This document shows, piece after piece, positions 16,791-24,705 of a DNA stretch of 38,574 bases. The position numbers and the translations under genes were made by a program. How positions within the stretch are numbered: position 1 is the first letter of the stretch; each line of letters starts with the position of its first letter. Under the pieces are notes generated by a model. It did no database searches, was not told the DNA's origin, and saw nothing but the letters and a program-made list of their open reading frames with translations. The stretch spans positions 1 through 38,574 of the forward strand of contig CANSFI010000016.1 in assembly GCA_947646095.1 (NCBI GenBank). Direction: 5' to 3'. Source of the stretch: an uncultured Mycoplasmatota bacterium. Its GTDB lineage: Bacteria; Bacillota_I; Bacilli_A; RF39; UBA660.

Positions 16791-18416
16791 CTAAGTTATG
16801 ACTCTCAAATACAAAAGACCATTTTTTTCAGCAAAATTATTACTTTCAATCTTGATTATTTTAAAGACATCTTTAAGTACATCAGGAGTTAAGTATTCTC
16901 TTTGATTGTAACCATCAATAACCTCAATATTGTATTTATCACGTAGCACTTCAATATATTGCTCTGCCTTTGCACGACTTTTATAAGTCGTTAGATTAAT
17001 TCTACCATCACATAAAGGTCTATCTAATATATTTTGCTTAAATAAATCTGTAATTTGTTTTAAATAGCGAGGTCTTGCGTTTATTTGTAGTAACTCAATA
17101 GTTTTTTCACCCCTAATTGTACGTTGCTTGAGTTTTATTGTATCAATAAACTCATAAATAAAGTCACATTTTTCTTCATAACTTATCGCTTTCCATATAC
17201 CATCTAAAAAATTATAATTATCAATCTTTTGGTCTATTGCTAAAGTATCAAAAGCATATCTAATTGTATTATCAGTTTTTCCATTCTTTAATTTTTCTAA
17301 CATATCGTCATCAATTGGAATTAAGTTATCATGGGTTATTAAATAAAACTGCAATAGTCCAGACAATTTTTTTATAAGCGTTTCTTCAATTAAATCTTCC
17401 CTAAAACGTGTCTTACAATCTTTACACTTATAGTATAGATACTCTTTGCCATTAGGTTTTTTAGTACCATTACATGCCATAATTCTACCACATTTTGGAC
17501 ACACTAACTTTTGCATAAATAAATATTTTTTATTACGATAATAGTTTCTACTATTTCTTTCAATATTTACCTGACAATCTTCAAATATTTCCTTACTAAT
17601 AATAGGTGGTATATGCCCTGTCTTTTCTTTCCCATTTACCTCTTTATTTTTCTTCTGTGATTCATATACACCATAATAAACCTTATTATTTAATATCGTA
17701 CCAATAGTACAATCACGCCAACTTTTCCGTTTCTTTGTTACTTCTCCGGTATGTTTATCTCTTCTAGTATATGTAACAAAACTATATTTTTCTTCCATTA
17801 TATTGGCTATTTGCTGATATGTTTTTCCTTTTAAACATAAATCAAATATTTCTTTTACAATAGGTGCAGTTTCTTCATCTATTAAATAAAGTTTACTATC
17901 TTTATCTTTCTTATATCCAAAAGGAATTGGTCCACCATAATGTCCTTTGTCTATAGCACCTTCAATTCCAATTTTAGTACGTTGTCTTATTATATCTCTT
18001 TCAAACTGGGCAAAAACACCTAATATATACATTATCATTCTTCCTGTAGGAGTCGTAGTATCAAATTTTTCTAAAACGAATTCAAAACCACAATTATATT
18101 TGTCAGTATCTTTAACAAATTGAACAAAATCACATAAATCTCTAGTCATTCTATCAAGTTTAAGTGCTATAATTTTATTAAACTTTTTTTTCTTCATGTC
18201 TTCCATCATTTGATTAAATGCCTGTCTTTTAGAAGTTTCACTACCACTAAAGCCCTCATCAGAATACACTTTGTATACAGTATATCCAAAAGTTTCACAA
18301 TAATTTCTCATTATTCTTTCCTGTTCATCAAGGCTATGACCATTAGCAACTTGTTCATCGGTAGATACCCTTTTGTAGAGTGCTACTATAATTTTTTTAC
18401 TGCTATCATCAAACAC
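16791..18416 (-). CDS. Large serine recombinase (integrase)
   Basis: This 541-residue site-specific recombinase probably drives integration and excision of the element. The resolvase domain begins IVALYKRVSTDEQ, with catalytic Ser18, and has ALKLDRMTRDLCDF and the GRMIMYILGVFAQFERD helix. A recombinase domain follows (PIPFGYKKD, IVKEIFDLCLKGKTYQQIA), then a zinc ribbon (CPKCGRIMACNG and CKDCKTRF at about 310-340) and a C-terminal DNA-binding region. The start is GTG at 18416, eight bases after GAGGTG. It is the third of three recombinase genes read leftward and is intact. Confidence 0.92.
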   Translation of the reverse strand: MFDDSSKKIIVALYKRVSTDEQVANGHSLDEQERIMRNYCETFGYTVYKVYSDEGFSGSETSKRQAFNQMMEDMKKKKFNKIIALKLDRMTRDLCDFVQFVKDTDKYNCGFEFVLEKFDTTTPTGRMIMYILGVFAQFERDIIRQRTKIGIEGAIDKGHYGGPIPFGYKKDKDSKLYLIDEETAPIVKEIFDLCLKGKTYQQIANIMEEKYSFVTYTRRDKHTGEVTKKRKSWRDCTIGTILNNKVYYGVYESQKKNKEVNGKEKTGHIPPIISKEIFEDCQVNIERNSRNYYRNKKYLFMQKLVCPKCGRIMACNGTKKPNGKEYLYYKCKDCKTRFREDLIEETLIKKLSGLLQFYLITHDNLIPIDDDMLEKLKNGKTDNTIRYAFDTLAIDQKIDNYNFLDGIWKAISYEEKCDFIYEFIDTIKLKQRTIRGEKTIELLQINARPRYLKQITDLFKQNILDRPLCDGRINLTTYKSRAKAEQYIEVLRDKYNIEVIDGYNQREYLTPDVLKDVFKIIKIESNNFAEKNGLLYLRVIT

Positions 18417-18436
18417 AATTTTAACACCTCGATTTC

Positions 18437-18904
18437 TTACTTTTTCTCTTTTTTAAGTTCTTCTCCAAATTCTGCAAAATATTTAATCAAACTAGTAAAC
18501 AATTCCCCAGATGGTTCTGAAGTATCTATCCCATCACGAATACACTCTACATCACAATTATATTTTTCAAATTCTTTTAATAGTTCGTAAAAACCAATCG
18601 CCGTACGATTTAATCTATCCATTTCTGTTACAACCAACTTTGTAAATGCTCCTTTTTTCATATCTTCTAACATTTCTTGAAATGCTGGTCTATTAAGATT
18701 AATTCCACTATACCCATTATCTATATAAGATTTAAAAATTTTATATCCCTTTTTATCACAATGACGCTTTAATAGTTTGTTTCTTTCTTCTATCATTACA
18801 CTATCTTTTTCTGCACTACGATTGTATGTTGCAACTATTACTTTATTTTCTTCCATTTCAATACCCCTTTTTCTGTTAATATCATCTATATTTGACTTTT
18901 TCAT
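18437..18904 (-). CDS. Truncated serine recombinase with altered active site
   Basis: The product of up to 155 residues contains only a resolvase catalytic domain. Compared with the Y-x-R-V-S core of active enzymes it reads VATYNRSAEKDS, so the nucleophile position is Ala and a Ser sits one place earlier. The later VTEMDRLNRTAIGFYELL and LIKYFAEF segments are kept, and it stops before the recombinase and zinc domains. A shorter start (MEENKVIV, at 18856) has a good AAAAAGGGG site; the longer start also has AAAGGA. It may regulate or dimerise with its intact neighbours, or be decaying. Next gene starts 21 bases later. Confidence 0.8.
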   Translation of the reverse strand: MKKSNIDDINRKRGIEMEENKVIVATYNRSAEKDSVMIEERNKLLKRHCDKKGYKIFKSYIDNGYSGINLNRPAFQEMLEDMKKGAFTKLVVTEMDRLNRTAIGFYELLKEFEKYNCDVECIRDGIDTSEPSGELFTSLIKYFAEFGEELKKEKK

Positions 18905-18911
18905 TATTAAA

Positions 18912-19538
18912 TCAGTTCCTTTCTATTTTTTGTTCTTTTAGCAATCTATAAAATTTATTTGGCTTTAGCCCTAATTCTTTTTGAGCCTGTCTTCCAGTTA
19001 TCTCATTATTTTTCCATTTTGCAATAACTGTTGCCCATTCAGTAGGAATAGGAATAGAAGGTCTTCCATAAGGTCTTCCTGTTTTAGTTTTCTTGGTCTT
19101 CAAATATAAATCAATGCCCTCACGTTGTCTAGAACGTATGTAAGTTCTTTCCTGTTCTGCAACATAAGAAAGTAAAGCCAATATAATATCATTAATTACC
19201 TTACCCAGTAAATCTTTATATTTGCTGGTATCTAATATAGGCATATCTAAGACTCGAATATCTGCTTTAATATTCTTGGTGATGTCTCTCCATTCTTCGA
19301 GGATCATATTATAGTTTCTTCCAAGTCTGTCAATGCTTTTAATTACTAAGACGTCATTTTCTCTTAATGCTTTTTTCAAAATTTGGTATTGTTCACGATT
19401 AAAATCTTTCCCACTTTCAAAGTCAGTTAGAATGAAACGTGAGTCAACACCACTTTCAATCAACGCTTGTATTTGCCTATCCTCATTTTGACTAGAACTT
19501 GAACAACGAGCATACCCCCACGTTCTACTATCCACCAT
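18912..19538 (-). CDS. Small serine resolvase/invertase
   Basis: The 208-residue protein has an N-terminal resolvase domain (RTWGYARCSSSSQNEDRQ, with the active Ser in the CSSS run), the conserved VLVIKSIDRLGRNYNMILEEW segment, and a C-terminal Hin-like helix-turn-helix (ITGRQAQKELGLKPNKFYRLL). It matches the resolvase/DNA-invertase size class, acting on short crossover sites. The ATG at 19538 is preceded by AAAGGTGGTG; an extended reading upstream crosses a hairpin and is not used. An inverted repeat 66 bases upstream could be its target or a terminator. Confidence 0.9.
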   Translation of the reverse strand: MVDSRTWGYARCSSSSQNEDRQIQALIESGVDSRFILTDFESGKDFNREQYQILKKALRENDVLVIKSIDRLGRNYNMILEEWRDITKNIKADIRVLDMPILDTSKYKDLLGKVINDIILALLSYVAEQERTYIRSRQREGIDLYLKTKKTKTGRPYGRPSIPIPTEWATVIAKWKNNEITGRQAQKELGLKPNKFYRLLKEQKIERN

Positions 19539-19603
19539 TACACCACCTTTCGTATGAAATAAATTATATATGCCATCTTGCGAATAGGCACTCCCGAAAG
19601 TGG

Positions 19604-19661
19604 TTGAAAAAGTCCTAAAACTTATGAAATATTTCAGAAGTCTGTTATTGGACTTTTTCAA
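19604..19661. repeat. Nested inverted repeat upstream of the resolvase
   Basis: TTGAAAAAGTCC (19604-19615) and GGACTTTTTCAA (19650-19661) are exact complements. Inside lies the palindrome GAAATATTTC (19626-19635). It could be a resolvase crossover site or the terminator of the minus-strand operon that ends at 19740, since its minus strand ends in GGACTTTTTC. Confidence 0.6.
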
Positions 19662-19739
19662 ACATTCAAAACAGGTAATTTTATAGTGTTTCGAAAAGTA
19701 TACTTTGGGAACTACTGCAAAACACGAGTTATATATCTG

Positions 19740-20141
19740 CTATTTGACCTCTACTTTAATACAAATGCTTTCTTCTAGCAGTTCAACTTTATTGAAATCT
19801 CCATAATCATCAATCAAGTTAAATGGGAGATGATATTTTTCTGTTGGAGCATTTTCATAAATCAAATCCATTCCAGCAATAGCAAAATCAGGATTTAAAA
19901 TTTCTTCTTTGATGCAACTCTTAATTTTGGAACCGTCTATGTATAAATCAAAACTATCAAAAGTATAATTTGAAAAGCATTTTATAGTTTTATTATTACA
20001 GCATGATATTATCTTTTGAATACCACTAATCCTAAAACTCTTCAACTCTTCTCCTGATATTTTGAGTATAGGTTCAGGTCCTACACATACACTAAAATGG
20101 TCTCTTAGCCATATTTCCTTTATAATTTTTTGTTGTTCCAT
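19740..20141 (-). CDS. Hypothetical protein of the element
   Basis: The 133-residue protein is predicted to be mostly beta strands and has no signal peptide. Distinct segments are IWLRDHFSVCVGPEPILKIS, GIQKIISCCNNKTIKCFSNY and a C-terminal LLEESICIKVEVK. I do not recognise it. It is the last gene of a three-gene block, starting four bases after the previous stop with an AAGGAG site. The C-terminal SICIKVEVK resembles the end of the preceding protein (SIRIEIQLE), so the two may be distant relatives. Confidence 0.65.
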   Translation of the reverse strand: MEQQKIIKEIWLRDHFSVCVGPEPILKISGEELKSFRISGIQKIISCCNNKTIKCFSNYTFDSFDLYIDGSKIKSCIKEEILNPDFAIAGMDLIYENAPTEKYHLPFNLIDDYGDFNKVELLEESICIKVEVK

Positions 20142-20144
20142 TTT

Positions 20145-20507
20145 TTAATCATCTCCTTCTAATTGAATTTCAATACGTATAGACTCGCTATCACAAGAAA
20201 CTTTTGTCAGTTCCTTAGATTTGTTTATACCGCCTTTATGACACAAGATTTCTTTAGCACCATCATCAAATATTAATTCTATTTGGTAGACACCAAAAAC
20301 AGGTGCTAATATCCTATCTATATCTTTTTGTTCCATTTTTTTAATATCTAATGTCAAATCAAAGTAGCAAAAGGGAATTATTGGAGAACTTTTAAAGTCC
20401 TCCAATATAATATCTCCCTGTGAAAATTTCTGATTATCTCCTATTGTAAGGAAATAATCACAAGTGCAAGTTAATTGCACTTTTATAATCTCCTTACCCT
20501 CGTTCAT
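20145..20507 (-). CDS. Hypothetical protein of the element
   Basis: The 120-residue soluble protein is beta-rich (EIIKVQLTCTCDYFLTIGDN, IIPFCYFDLTLDIKKM, VYQIELIFDDGAKEILCHKG). No family is recognised. The start is the ATG with AAAGGAG seven bases upstream; it overlaps the end of the preceding gene by 14 bases. Translational coupling in a three-gene unit is likely, directly downstream of the leftward promoter of the regulatory switch. Confidence 0.65.
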   Translation of the reverse strand: MNEGKEIIKVQLTCTCDYFLTIGDNQKFSQGDIILEDFKSSPIIPFCYFDLTLDIKKMEQKDIDRILAPVFGVYQIELIFDDGAKEILCHKGGINKSKELTKVSCDSESIRIEIQLEGDD

Positions 20508-21132
20508 ATTTACTCCTTTCTGTGTCAATAATTTTATATCGAACATAATTATTTTCTCTAGTTTGAACTATTTTAACTTTAGTTCCTACTAAATATTGGC
20601 ATTTATCTGCAATATTCTCTGCTGTCTTTGAACCAATACAAGTTGTGTCAACTCTAAAGGCTTTTAACGTCTCTTGAAGACGCTTAAATTCAAAGTAAAG
20701 AAAATTTTTATTTGAAGAAAAAATATACTTCATTTTGATATGTTTTATATCTTCTTCTTCTTTTACGTCTATCAGCCAACACAGTATTGGGTATTTTTCT
20801 TTAGGTGTAAAATCTGTGATTATCTTCCTTACAATACCAAATCTTGGTATATCATCTTGTTCCAACTCATCCTCTACCTGTTCTAGGCTCTCCCACGTTT
20901 CTTCAAACAGTTGATTATCTGGAGACTCTGTACTTTCAAAATTATAATTAGGTACGTCATCTCCAAATATTTGTTTTTGCATATACTCATCTACGTTGAT
21001 ATTTTCAACTTTTTGAGGTATACTTGTATTAGATGGAATTTGAGTAACCCCATCGTCTGATATTGAATTGTTACCCATTAATTCAATATCTTTTTTTTGT
21101 TCTTCAACATGATTTTCCATATTATCAAACAT
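20494..21132 (-). CDS. Acidic protein resembling phage single-strand-DNA-binding (DUF669-like) proteins
   Basis: The 212-residue protein has an acidic, disordered N-terminal half (residues 1-105, many Asn/Glu/Asp) and a folded C-terminal part from FGIVRKIITDF to the end. That part has the strand order of DUF669-type proteins: KYPILCWLIDV, IKMKYIFSSNKNFLYFEFKR, an LQETLKAF helix, and VGTKVKIVQTRENNYVRYKI. In phages and integrative elements such proteins bind single-stranded DNA near recombination or replication genes. AAAGGAGG precedes the ATG at 21132. First gene after the leftward switch promoter. The family call is tentative. Confidence 0.55.
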   Translation of the reverse strand: MFDNMENHVEEQKKDIELMGNNSISDDGVTQIPSNTSIPQKVENINVDEYMQKQIFGDDVPNYNFESTESPDNQLFEETWESLEQVEDELEQDDIPRFGIVRKIITDFTPKEKYPILCWLIDVKEEEDIKHIKMKYIFSSNKNFLYFEFKRLQETLKAFRVDTTCIGSKTAENIADKCQYLVGTKVKIVQTRENNYVRYKIIDTERSKYERG

Positions 21133-21222
21133 GTTTTTTCCTCCTTTTCTTTTATTTTTAACCCCCTGATACAATACAGTACCCATTATTCTTTCATTTT
21201 CTTTAATCATCTCCTTTTTCAT

Positions 21223-21251
21223 TTGCACAAATGTATTGAATGTGATATAAT
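21223..21251 (+). promoter_or_regulatory. Rightward promoter toward the XRE repressor
   Basis: TTGCAC, a 17-base spacer and TATAAT (21246-21251). It points to the repressor gene with a leader of about 165 bases and faces the leftward promoter at 21336-21364. Confidence 0.6.
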
Positions 21252-21260
21252 GTTTTTATA

Positions 21261-21287
21261 ACGAAAGAAAAATATATCTACTTTCGT
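21261..21287. promoter_or_regulatory. Candidate operator
   Basis: ACGAAAG (21261-21267) and CTTTCGT (21281-21287) form an inverted repeat between two facing promoters. Repeated CACAAA/TTTGTG words flank it. Confidence 0.5.
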
Positions 21288-21335
21288 AACGAATTTTATT
21301 CACAAATCAACGTTCTAATATGTGCTTGTGTACTA

Positions 21336-21364
21336 ATATTAGCATAGTAGAAAACAAGTGTCAA
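21336..21364 (-). promoter_or_regulatory. Strong leftward promoter of the element
   Basis: On the minus strand TTGACA (21364-21359), a 17-base spacer and TAATAT (21341-21336). It would drive the DUF669-like gene block and possibly the recombinases. Confidence 0.75.
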
Positions 21365-21423
21365 TACTTTTGTGATTAAAAACAATATTTTTTTCACAAT
21401 ACGTTCGAGAGAGAGGGAAAATA

Positions 21424-21993
21424 ATGGAAAATGCCGATAAAAATGTGATTTTTGCTCAAAGATTAAATATTGAGTTGGATAAGTTAAAAATAACGCAAGG
21501 AGAATTTTGTAAAAAAGTAGATATTTCTACAGGAGCCTTATTTAACTATAAGACTGGTAAAAGACTTCCTGATATTGATAACTTAATTAAACTAGCAGAA
21601 GAGTTTAACTGTTCTACAGATTATTTACTGGGTCTTATAGACATAAAAAGTACTAATGATGATTACCAATTCATTCATAAACTTACTGGCTTATCAGATA
21701 AAGCTATAGAATATCTTAATAACTGTTATAATGAGACTACCAATCAAGAAGCAACTAGTACTAGCATTAAAACAATAAATTATCTTATAGAAAACGAGGA
21801 TAAATACCATCTAATCAAAAATCTTAATGATTTTATATGGCTCGGAAATTCAAAATATAATCAACAAGTAGATATAGAACAAGCAGTAGCCAAAGTCAAA
21901 ATAGATAAAGCCTTATTTAATATGGATAACGACATAAGAACATTTAATCTTTTAGAAGAAACACAAAAGGAAAAGAACAACGAGCAAAATTAA
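21424..21993 (+). CDS. XRE-family repressor of the element
   Basis: The 189-residue protein has an N-terminal helix-turn-helix (FAQRLNIELDKLKITQGEFC, GALFNYKTGKRLPDIDNLIK, CSTDYLLGL) and a helical C-terminal region of about 110 residues beginning YQFIHKLTGLSDKAIEYLN. This is the layout of phage- and ICE-type repressors. GAGAGGGAAA precedes the ATG. It is the main plus-strand gene in the element, divergent from the recombinase-side operon, and a terminator follows. Likely binds the inverted repeats in the 195-base region upstream. Confidence 0.85.
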   Translation: MENADKNVIFAQRLNIELDKLKITQGEFCKKVDISTGALFNYKTGKRLPDIDNLIKLAEEFNCSTDYLLGLIDIKSTNDDYQFIHKLTGLSDKAIEYLNNCYNETTNQEATSTSIKTINYLIENEDKYHLIKNLNDFIWLGNSKYNQQVDIEQAVAKVKIDKALFNMDNDIRTFNLLEETQKEKNNEQN

Positions 21994-22013
21994 AAAGCCA
22001 CACTAGGCTTTTT
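21992..22013. terminator. Bidirectional terminator
   Basis: AAAAAGCC-ACACTA-GGCTTTTTT between the repressor and the convergent minus-strand gene. Confidence 0.85.
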
Positions 22014-22408
22014 TATTTTTCTTCTAACCAATTGACAACAACTAAAACATTAACATTGTACTTATCCTCAAACTTCTTTAATGTATCTTTAACATAATGT
22101 AACCTCTTATTTTGAATAAAAAAATCTCGTCTTTTTGTCATCTTCAAAAAATCAATGAATACATAATCAGGCTTGTATTGAAGTATATACTTTTCTAATT
22201 CTTCAAGAGTAACAGAGGTATCATGTATAACAGTAACATTCTCTCTATTTAAAATTTCATATTTATTTAATAGGAACTGTTTAGAATAAAAGTAACTAAA
22301 ATATAAAATATGCTCATGATCCTGCACTCTATTTATGCAATCAACTAAGTATGACGTAATATTTTCTTTTTGTTCATTCTTTAAAAAAGAGATTTCGCTT
22401 TTCATCAT
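22013..22408 (-). CDS. DnaB-like RecA-fold fragment without Walker A
   Basis: The 131-residue protein matches the second half of DnaB-type ATPase domains: ILYFSYFYSKQFLLNKYEIL, then a Walker-B-like strand DYVFIDFLKMTKRRDF, then a helix VKDTLKKFEDKYNVNVLVVV in the position where DnaB has the LK-lA-kel-vPV strand. No P-loop (GxxxxGKS/T) is present. It could be a regulatory or decoy relative of the helicases encoded further right. RBS AGGTGG precedes the ATG. The match is by pattern only. Confidence 0.5.
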   Translation of the reverse strand: MMKSEISFLKNEQKENITSYLVDCINRVQDHEHILYFSYFYSKQFLLNKYEILNRENVTVIHDTSVTLEELEKYILQYKPDYVFIDFLKMTKRRDFFIQNKRLHYVKDTLKKFEDKYNVNVLVVVNWLEEK

Positions 22409-22442
22409 AGATTACCACCTACATTAATTATAAAGTAGAAAG

Positions 22443-22475
22443 CAAAAAATAACACTCATATAAACGAATGTTATT
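22443..22475 (-). terminator. Terminator after the DUF2958 gene
   Basis: On the minus strand AATAACATTC and GAGTGTTATT pair with one mismatch, followed by TTTTTT. Confidence 0.65.
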
Positions 22476-22483
22476 ACTAGTAT

Positions 22484-22810
22484 TTAATCGATTTTATATT
22501 TTGCTTGTAATTCTTCTAATGAAATAGGGATACTGTGGTGGATATATTGAATATCATATTTTAAACTGTGTAATTCATTAAAACTAACGTATCCAAACTC
22601 TGCCTCTAAGATTTTACAATAGCCAAAGAAAGTAAAGTCATCTTCTTCTTTATTTCCCTCTAAAAGTAACCAATACATATTTTGATTAGGGATAAAAACT
22701 TCGAGTATTACTTTTTTATCCTTTTTATTGTCTTGTGAATAAAGAGGATAATCTTTAAAAATATTACTTAATATGTCGGCATTTAACCATTTAATACTAT
22801 TGCTCATCAT
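22484..22810 (-). CDS. DUF2958 family protein
   Basis: The 108-residue protein carries the DUF2958 pattern: KVILEVFIPNQNMYWLLLEG, then DFTFFGYCKILEAEFGYVSF and NELHSL. DUF2958 proteins are common on plasmids, phages and conjugative elements of Bacillota; their biochemical role is not established. The start is the ATG-ATG pair after GAGG, overlapping the end of the upstream gene by 14 bases, so the two are probably co-translated. Confidence 0.75.
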   Translation of the reverse strand: MMSNSIKWLNADILSNIFKDYPLYSQDNKKDKKVILEVFIPNQNMYWLLLEGNKEEDDFTFFGYCKILEAEFGYVSFNELHSLKYDIQYIHHSIPISLEELQAKYKID

Positions 22811-23237
22811 CTGTAACCTCATATTCAAAAGTTGGTCTTATTTGCTCTTCAATAGGGTTGTTAAGAATTTCCTTTAAAAGATTTCTTTCATTTAGAGGTC
22901 TTATTTTATAAGTAATTATTTTTCTCATAGCACTTTGACACCTAGGATAATGCTTAAAATAAAATTTTAAAACAAAAATCAAATCATCTATATAGTAATG
23001 TTTTCCTTTATAACGAAGAAAGTCTTGTAATTCCTTATTTAATTTTTTAGTATCAAACCTATACAAGAAAATATTCATTTTTAAAAACGCATAATATAAA
23101 TCGAAATACTTATCAAGTAATTTGATGAGTAGGTCTTTGTCGATTACTCTTTCAGTGCTATAAATCTCATTGTACCTTAAATAATCTTCATCATTATGCA
23201 AATCATCTACCAATTTAATTACTGGGCTTATTCTCAT
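22797..23237 (-). CDS. Hypothetical protein of the element
   Basis: The 146-residue protein is mainly helical, rich in Leu, Lys and Tyr (LLDKYFDLYYAFLKMNIFLY, LKFYFKHYPRC) with an acidic C-terminus. I recognise no family. AAAGGAG lies at good spacing before the ATG, and the 3' end overlaps the DUF2958 gene. Confidence 0.65.
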   Translation of the reverse strand: MRISPVIKLVDDLHNDEDYLRYNEIYSTERVIDKDLLIKLLDKYFDLYYAFLKMNIFLYRFDTKKLNKELQDFLRYKGKHYYIDDLIFVLKFYFKHYPRCQSAMRKIITYKIRPLNERNLLKEILNNPIEEQIRPTFEYEVTDDEQ

Positions 23238-23310
23238 TTTTTAACTCCTTTCCCATAATCTGTTAATATTTTAATATCCGTTTATAAAAAAATCCCGCCT
23301 CTAAAAGAAA

Positions 23311-23340
23311 AAAGAACACATTTCTAATCTTTGTGTTCTT
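23311..23340 (-). terminator. Terminator after the ASCH-RsgI-like gene
   Basis: AAGAACACA and TGTGTTCTT stem with T-rich minus-strand tail (A-rich at 23303-23313). Confidence 0.75.
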
Positions 23341-23369
23341 ATATAAAATTGTCTTTTCATTACTTTATA

Positions 23370-24671
23370 TTAGTTTTGATATTCATTAGCCACAGACTCC
23401 CAACTTGTAATATGAATTAGACTACTTGTTGGATTAATTAGATTTAATTTTCTAAGAGGTAAAAATCTTGTATATTCTTCATCTTCGGAAAGTGGTAACT
23501 CTAACACCTGATTTTCTTGTTTATTAATCACTTCAACACCATCAACAGTTGCAGCAAAACCCTGGCCTTCACTAAGTATAAAATGTGTGTTTCCTATAAA
23601 AACATTCCAGTCATTTTGGTTCATTATAAGGTCATAGGCATTCTTATAATCATGTTTAATATTAAACTTATTAAATGTATTTGCAATTCGATTAAGTCTT
23701 ACTTCATAAGTAGCAATATCAGTTTTATTTGGGTCAGTTATAATCGAATCCATAATAAAATAACATTCTAATTCATTATTATTCATACTGCAAGAATACA
23801 CTTTACCGTAATCATTATCTTTTTTCAATTTATCCCATAAACTAGAGTAGTAATCATCATTGCTATTCTTTTTTATACCTTCATTGTTTTTTACATTAGA
23901 TAATAATTTGTCTTTCGTCTCTTGGTTAATAAATTCTATTGTTATGTAATCTCTATCTTCTATATTTAAATCAATAGTAGTTTTTATTTTTACACCGTTA
24001 GAAGTATCAAAGCCTTTATTTTTAACTAGGTTATACAAGTTATCAACACTTTCACTAATTGTCCTATTTTTAATATCAATATCATCATATATACTTACAC
24101 AATCATCATTTAAACAAGATACATTATTTACTTTATTATCCTTAATAGAAAGTACAAAAGATGGGTTAATCTCGATAAACACATAATCAGTTCTTTCTTT
24201 AGCAAGTTCATTTATAGTATTATTTATTTTTTTAGTGTTCATTTCATCTAGTTTATTTCTAACAAAACAATAACTTAAGAACAACAACACAAGGATCAAT
24301 ACACCTAGTAAAATTTTTCTAAATATATGTTTTTTAGGTTTTAACTCGATACCTAAAATACCATATTTCTTAATATCTTCTTTCTTATATTCCTTTACTA
24401 AATCCTCATAATTTGGAGTATATTTTTTCTTATATCCTAGTTGTTCTTTTTTCACGTTGCTAACTAAATCTTCTAAAGTAGGATAGGTATGTGTTTCTTT
24501 TACTGCTTTCTTAAATCTATCTACTTTACCTTGAATAACAACTTTTTCTTTACTTTTTATTTTAGTGTATTCTTCATCATTTAAACGAATAATAAGCGTT
24601 TGCTTTCCTTTTTTAATTTTTCTAAATTCTTCTTTAGATACCTTAATTTTATGTACTACATTTTTACTCAC
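23370..24671 (-). CDS. Membrane protein joining an ASCH domain to an RsgI-like outer domain
   Basis: The 433-residue protein has three parts. Residues 5-111 follow the ASCH pattern (EEFRKIKKGKQTLIIRLNDE, TKIKSKEKVVIQG, THTYPTLEDLV, EYKKEDIKKYGILGIEL), a PUA-like fold that binds RNA or nucleotides. One membrane helix lies at about 117-137. Outside, residues 160-235 resemble the RsgI anti-sigma-factor domain (YVFIEINPSFVLSIKDNKVN, ISESVDNLYNLVKNKGF), and a further 200 residues (235-433) are unassigned, with DWNVFIGNTHF near the end. The start is GTG with AAGGAAG upstream. The chain would link an extracytoplasmic signal to an intracellular nucleic-acid-binding domain. I know of no described protein with this order. 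Confidence 0.75.
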   Translation of the reverse strand: MSKNVVHKIKVSKEEFRKIKKGKQTLIIRLNDEEYTKIKSKEKVVIQGKVDRFKKAVKETHTYPTLEDLVSNVKKEQLGYKKKYTPNYEDLVKEYKKEDIKKYGILGIELKPKKHIFRKILLGVLILVLLFLSYCFVRNKLDEMNTKKINNTINELAKERTDYVFIEINPSFVLSIKDNKVNNVSCLNDDCVSIYDDIDIKNRTISESVDNLYNLVKNKGFDTSNGVKIKTTIDLNIEDRDYITIEFINQETKDKLLSNVKNNEGIKKNSNDDYYSSLWDKLKKDNDYGKVYSCSMNNNELECYFIMDSIITDPNKTDIATYEVRLNRIANTFNKFNIKHDYKNAYDLIMNQNDWNVFIGNTHFILSEGQGFAATVDGVEVINKQENQVLELPLSEDEEYTRFLPLRKLNLINPTSSLIHITSWESVANEYQN

Positions 24672-24705
24672 TCACAACCACTTCCTTACATATAATTATA
24701 CATTA

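Noticed and set aside
19539-19661. Upstream extension of the small resolvase to 249 residues
   Set aside because: It crosses an inverted repeat and lacks a ribosome site; the ATG at 19538 has a good one.
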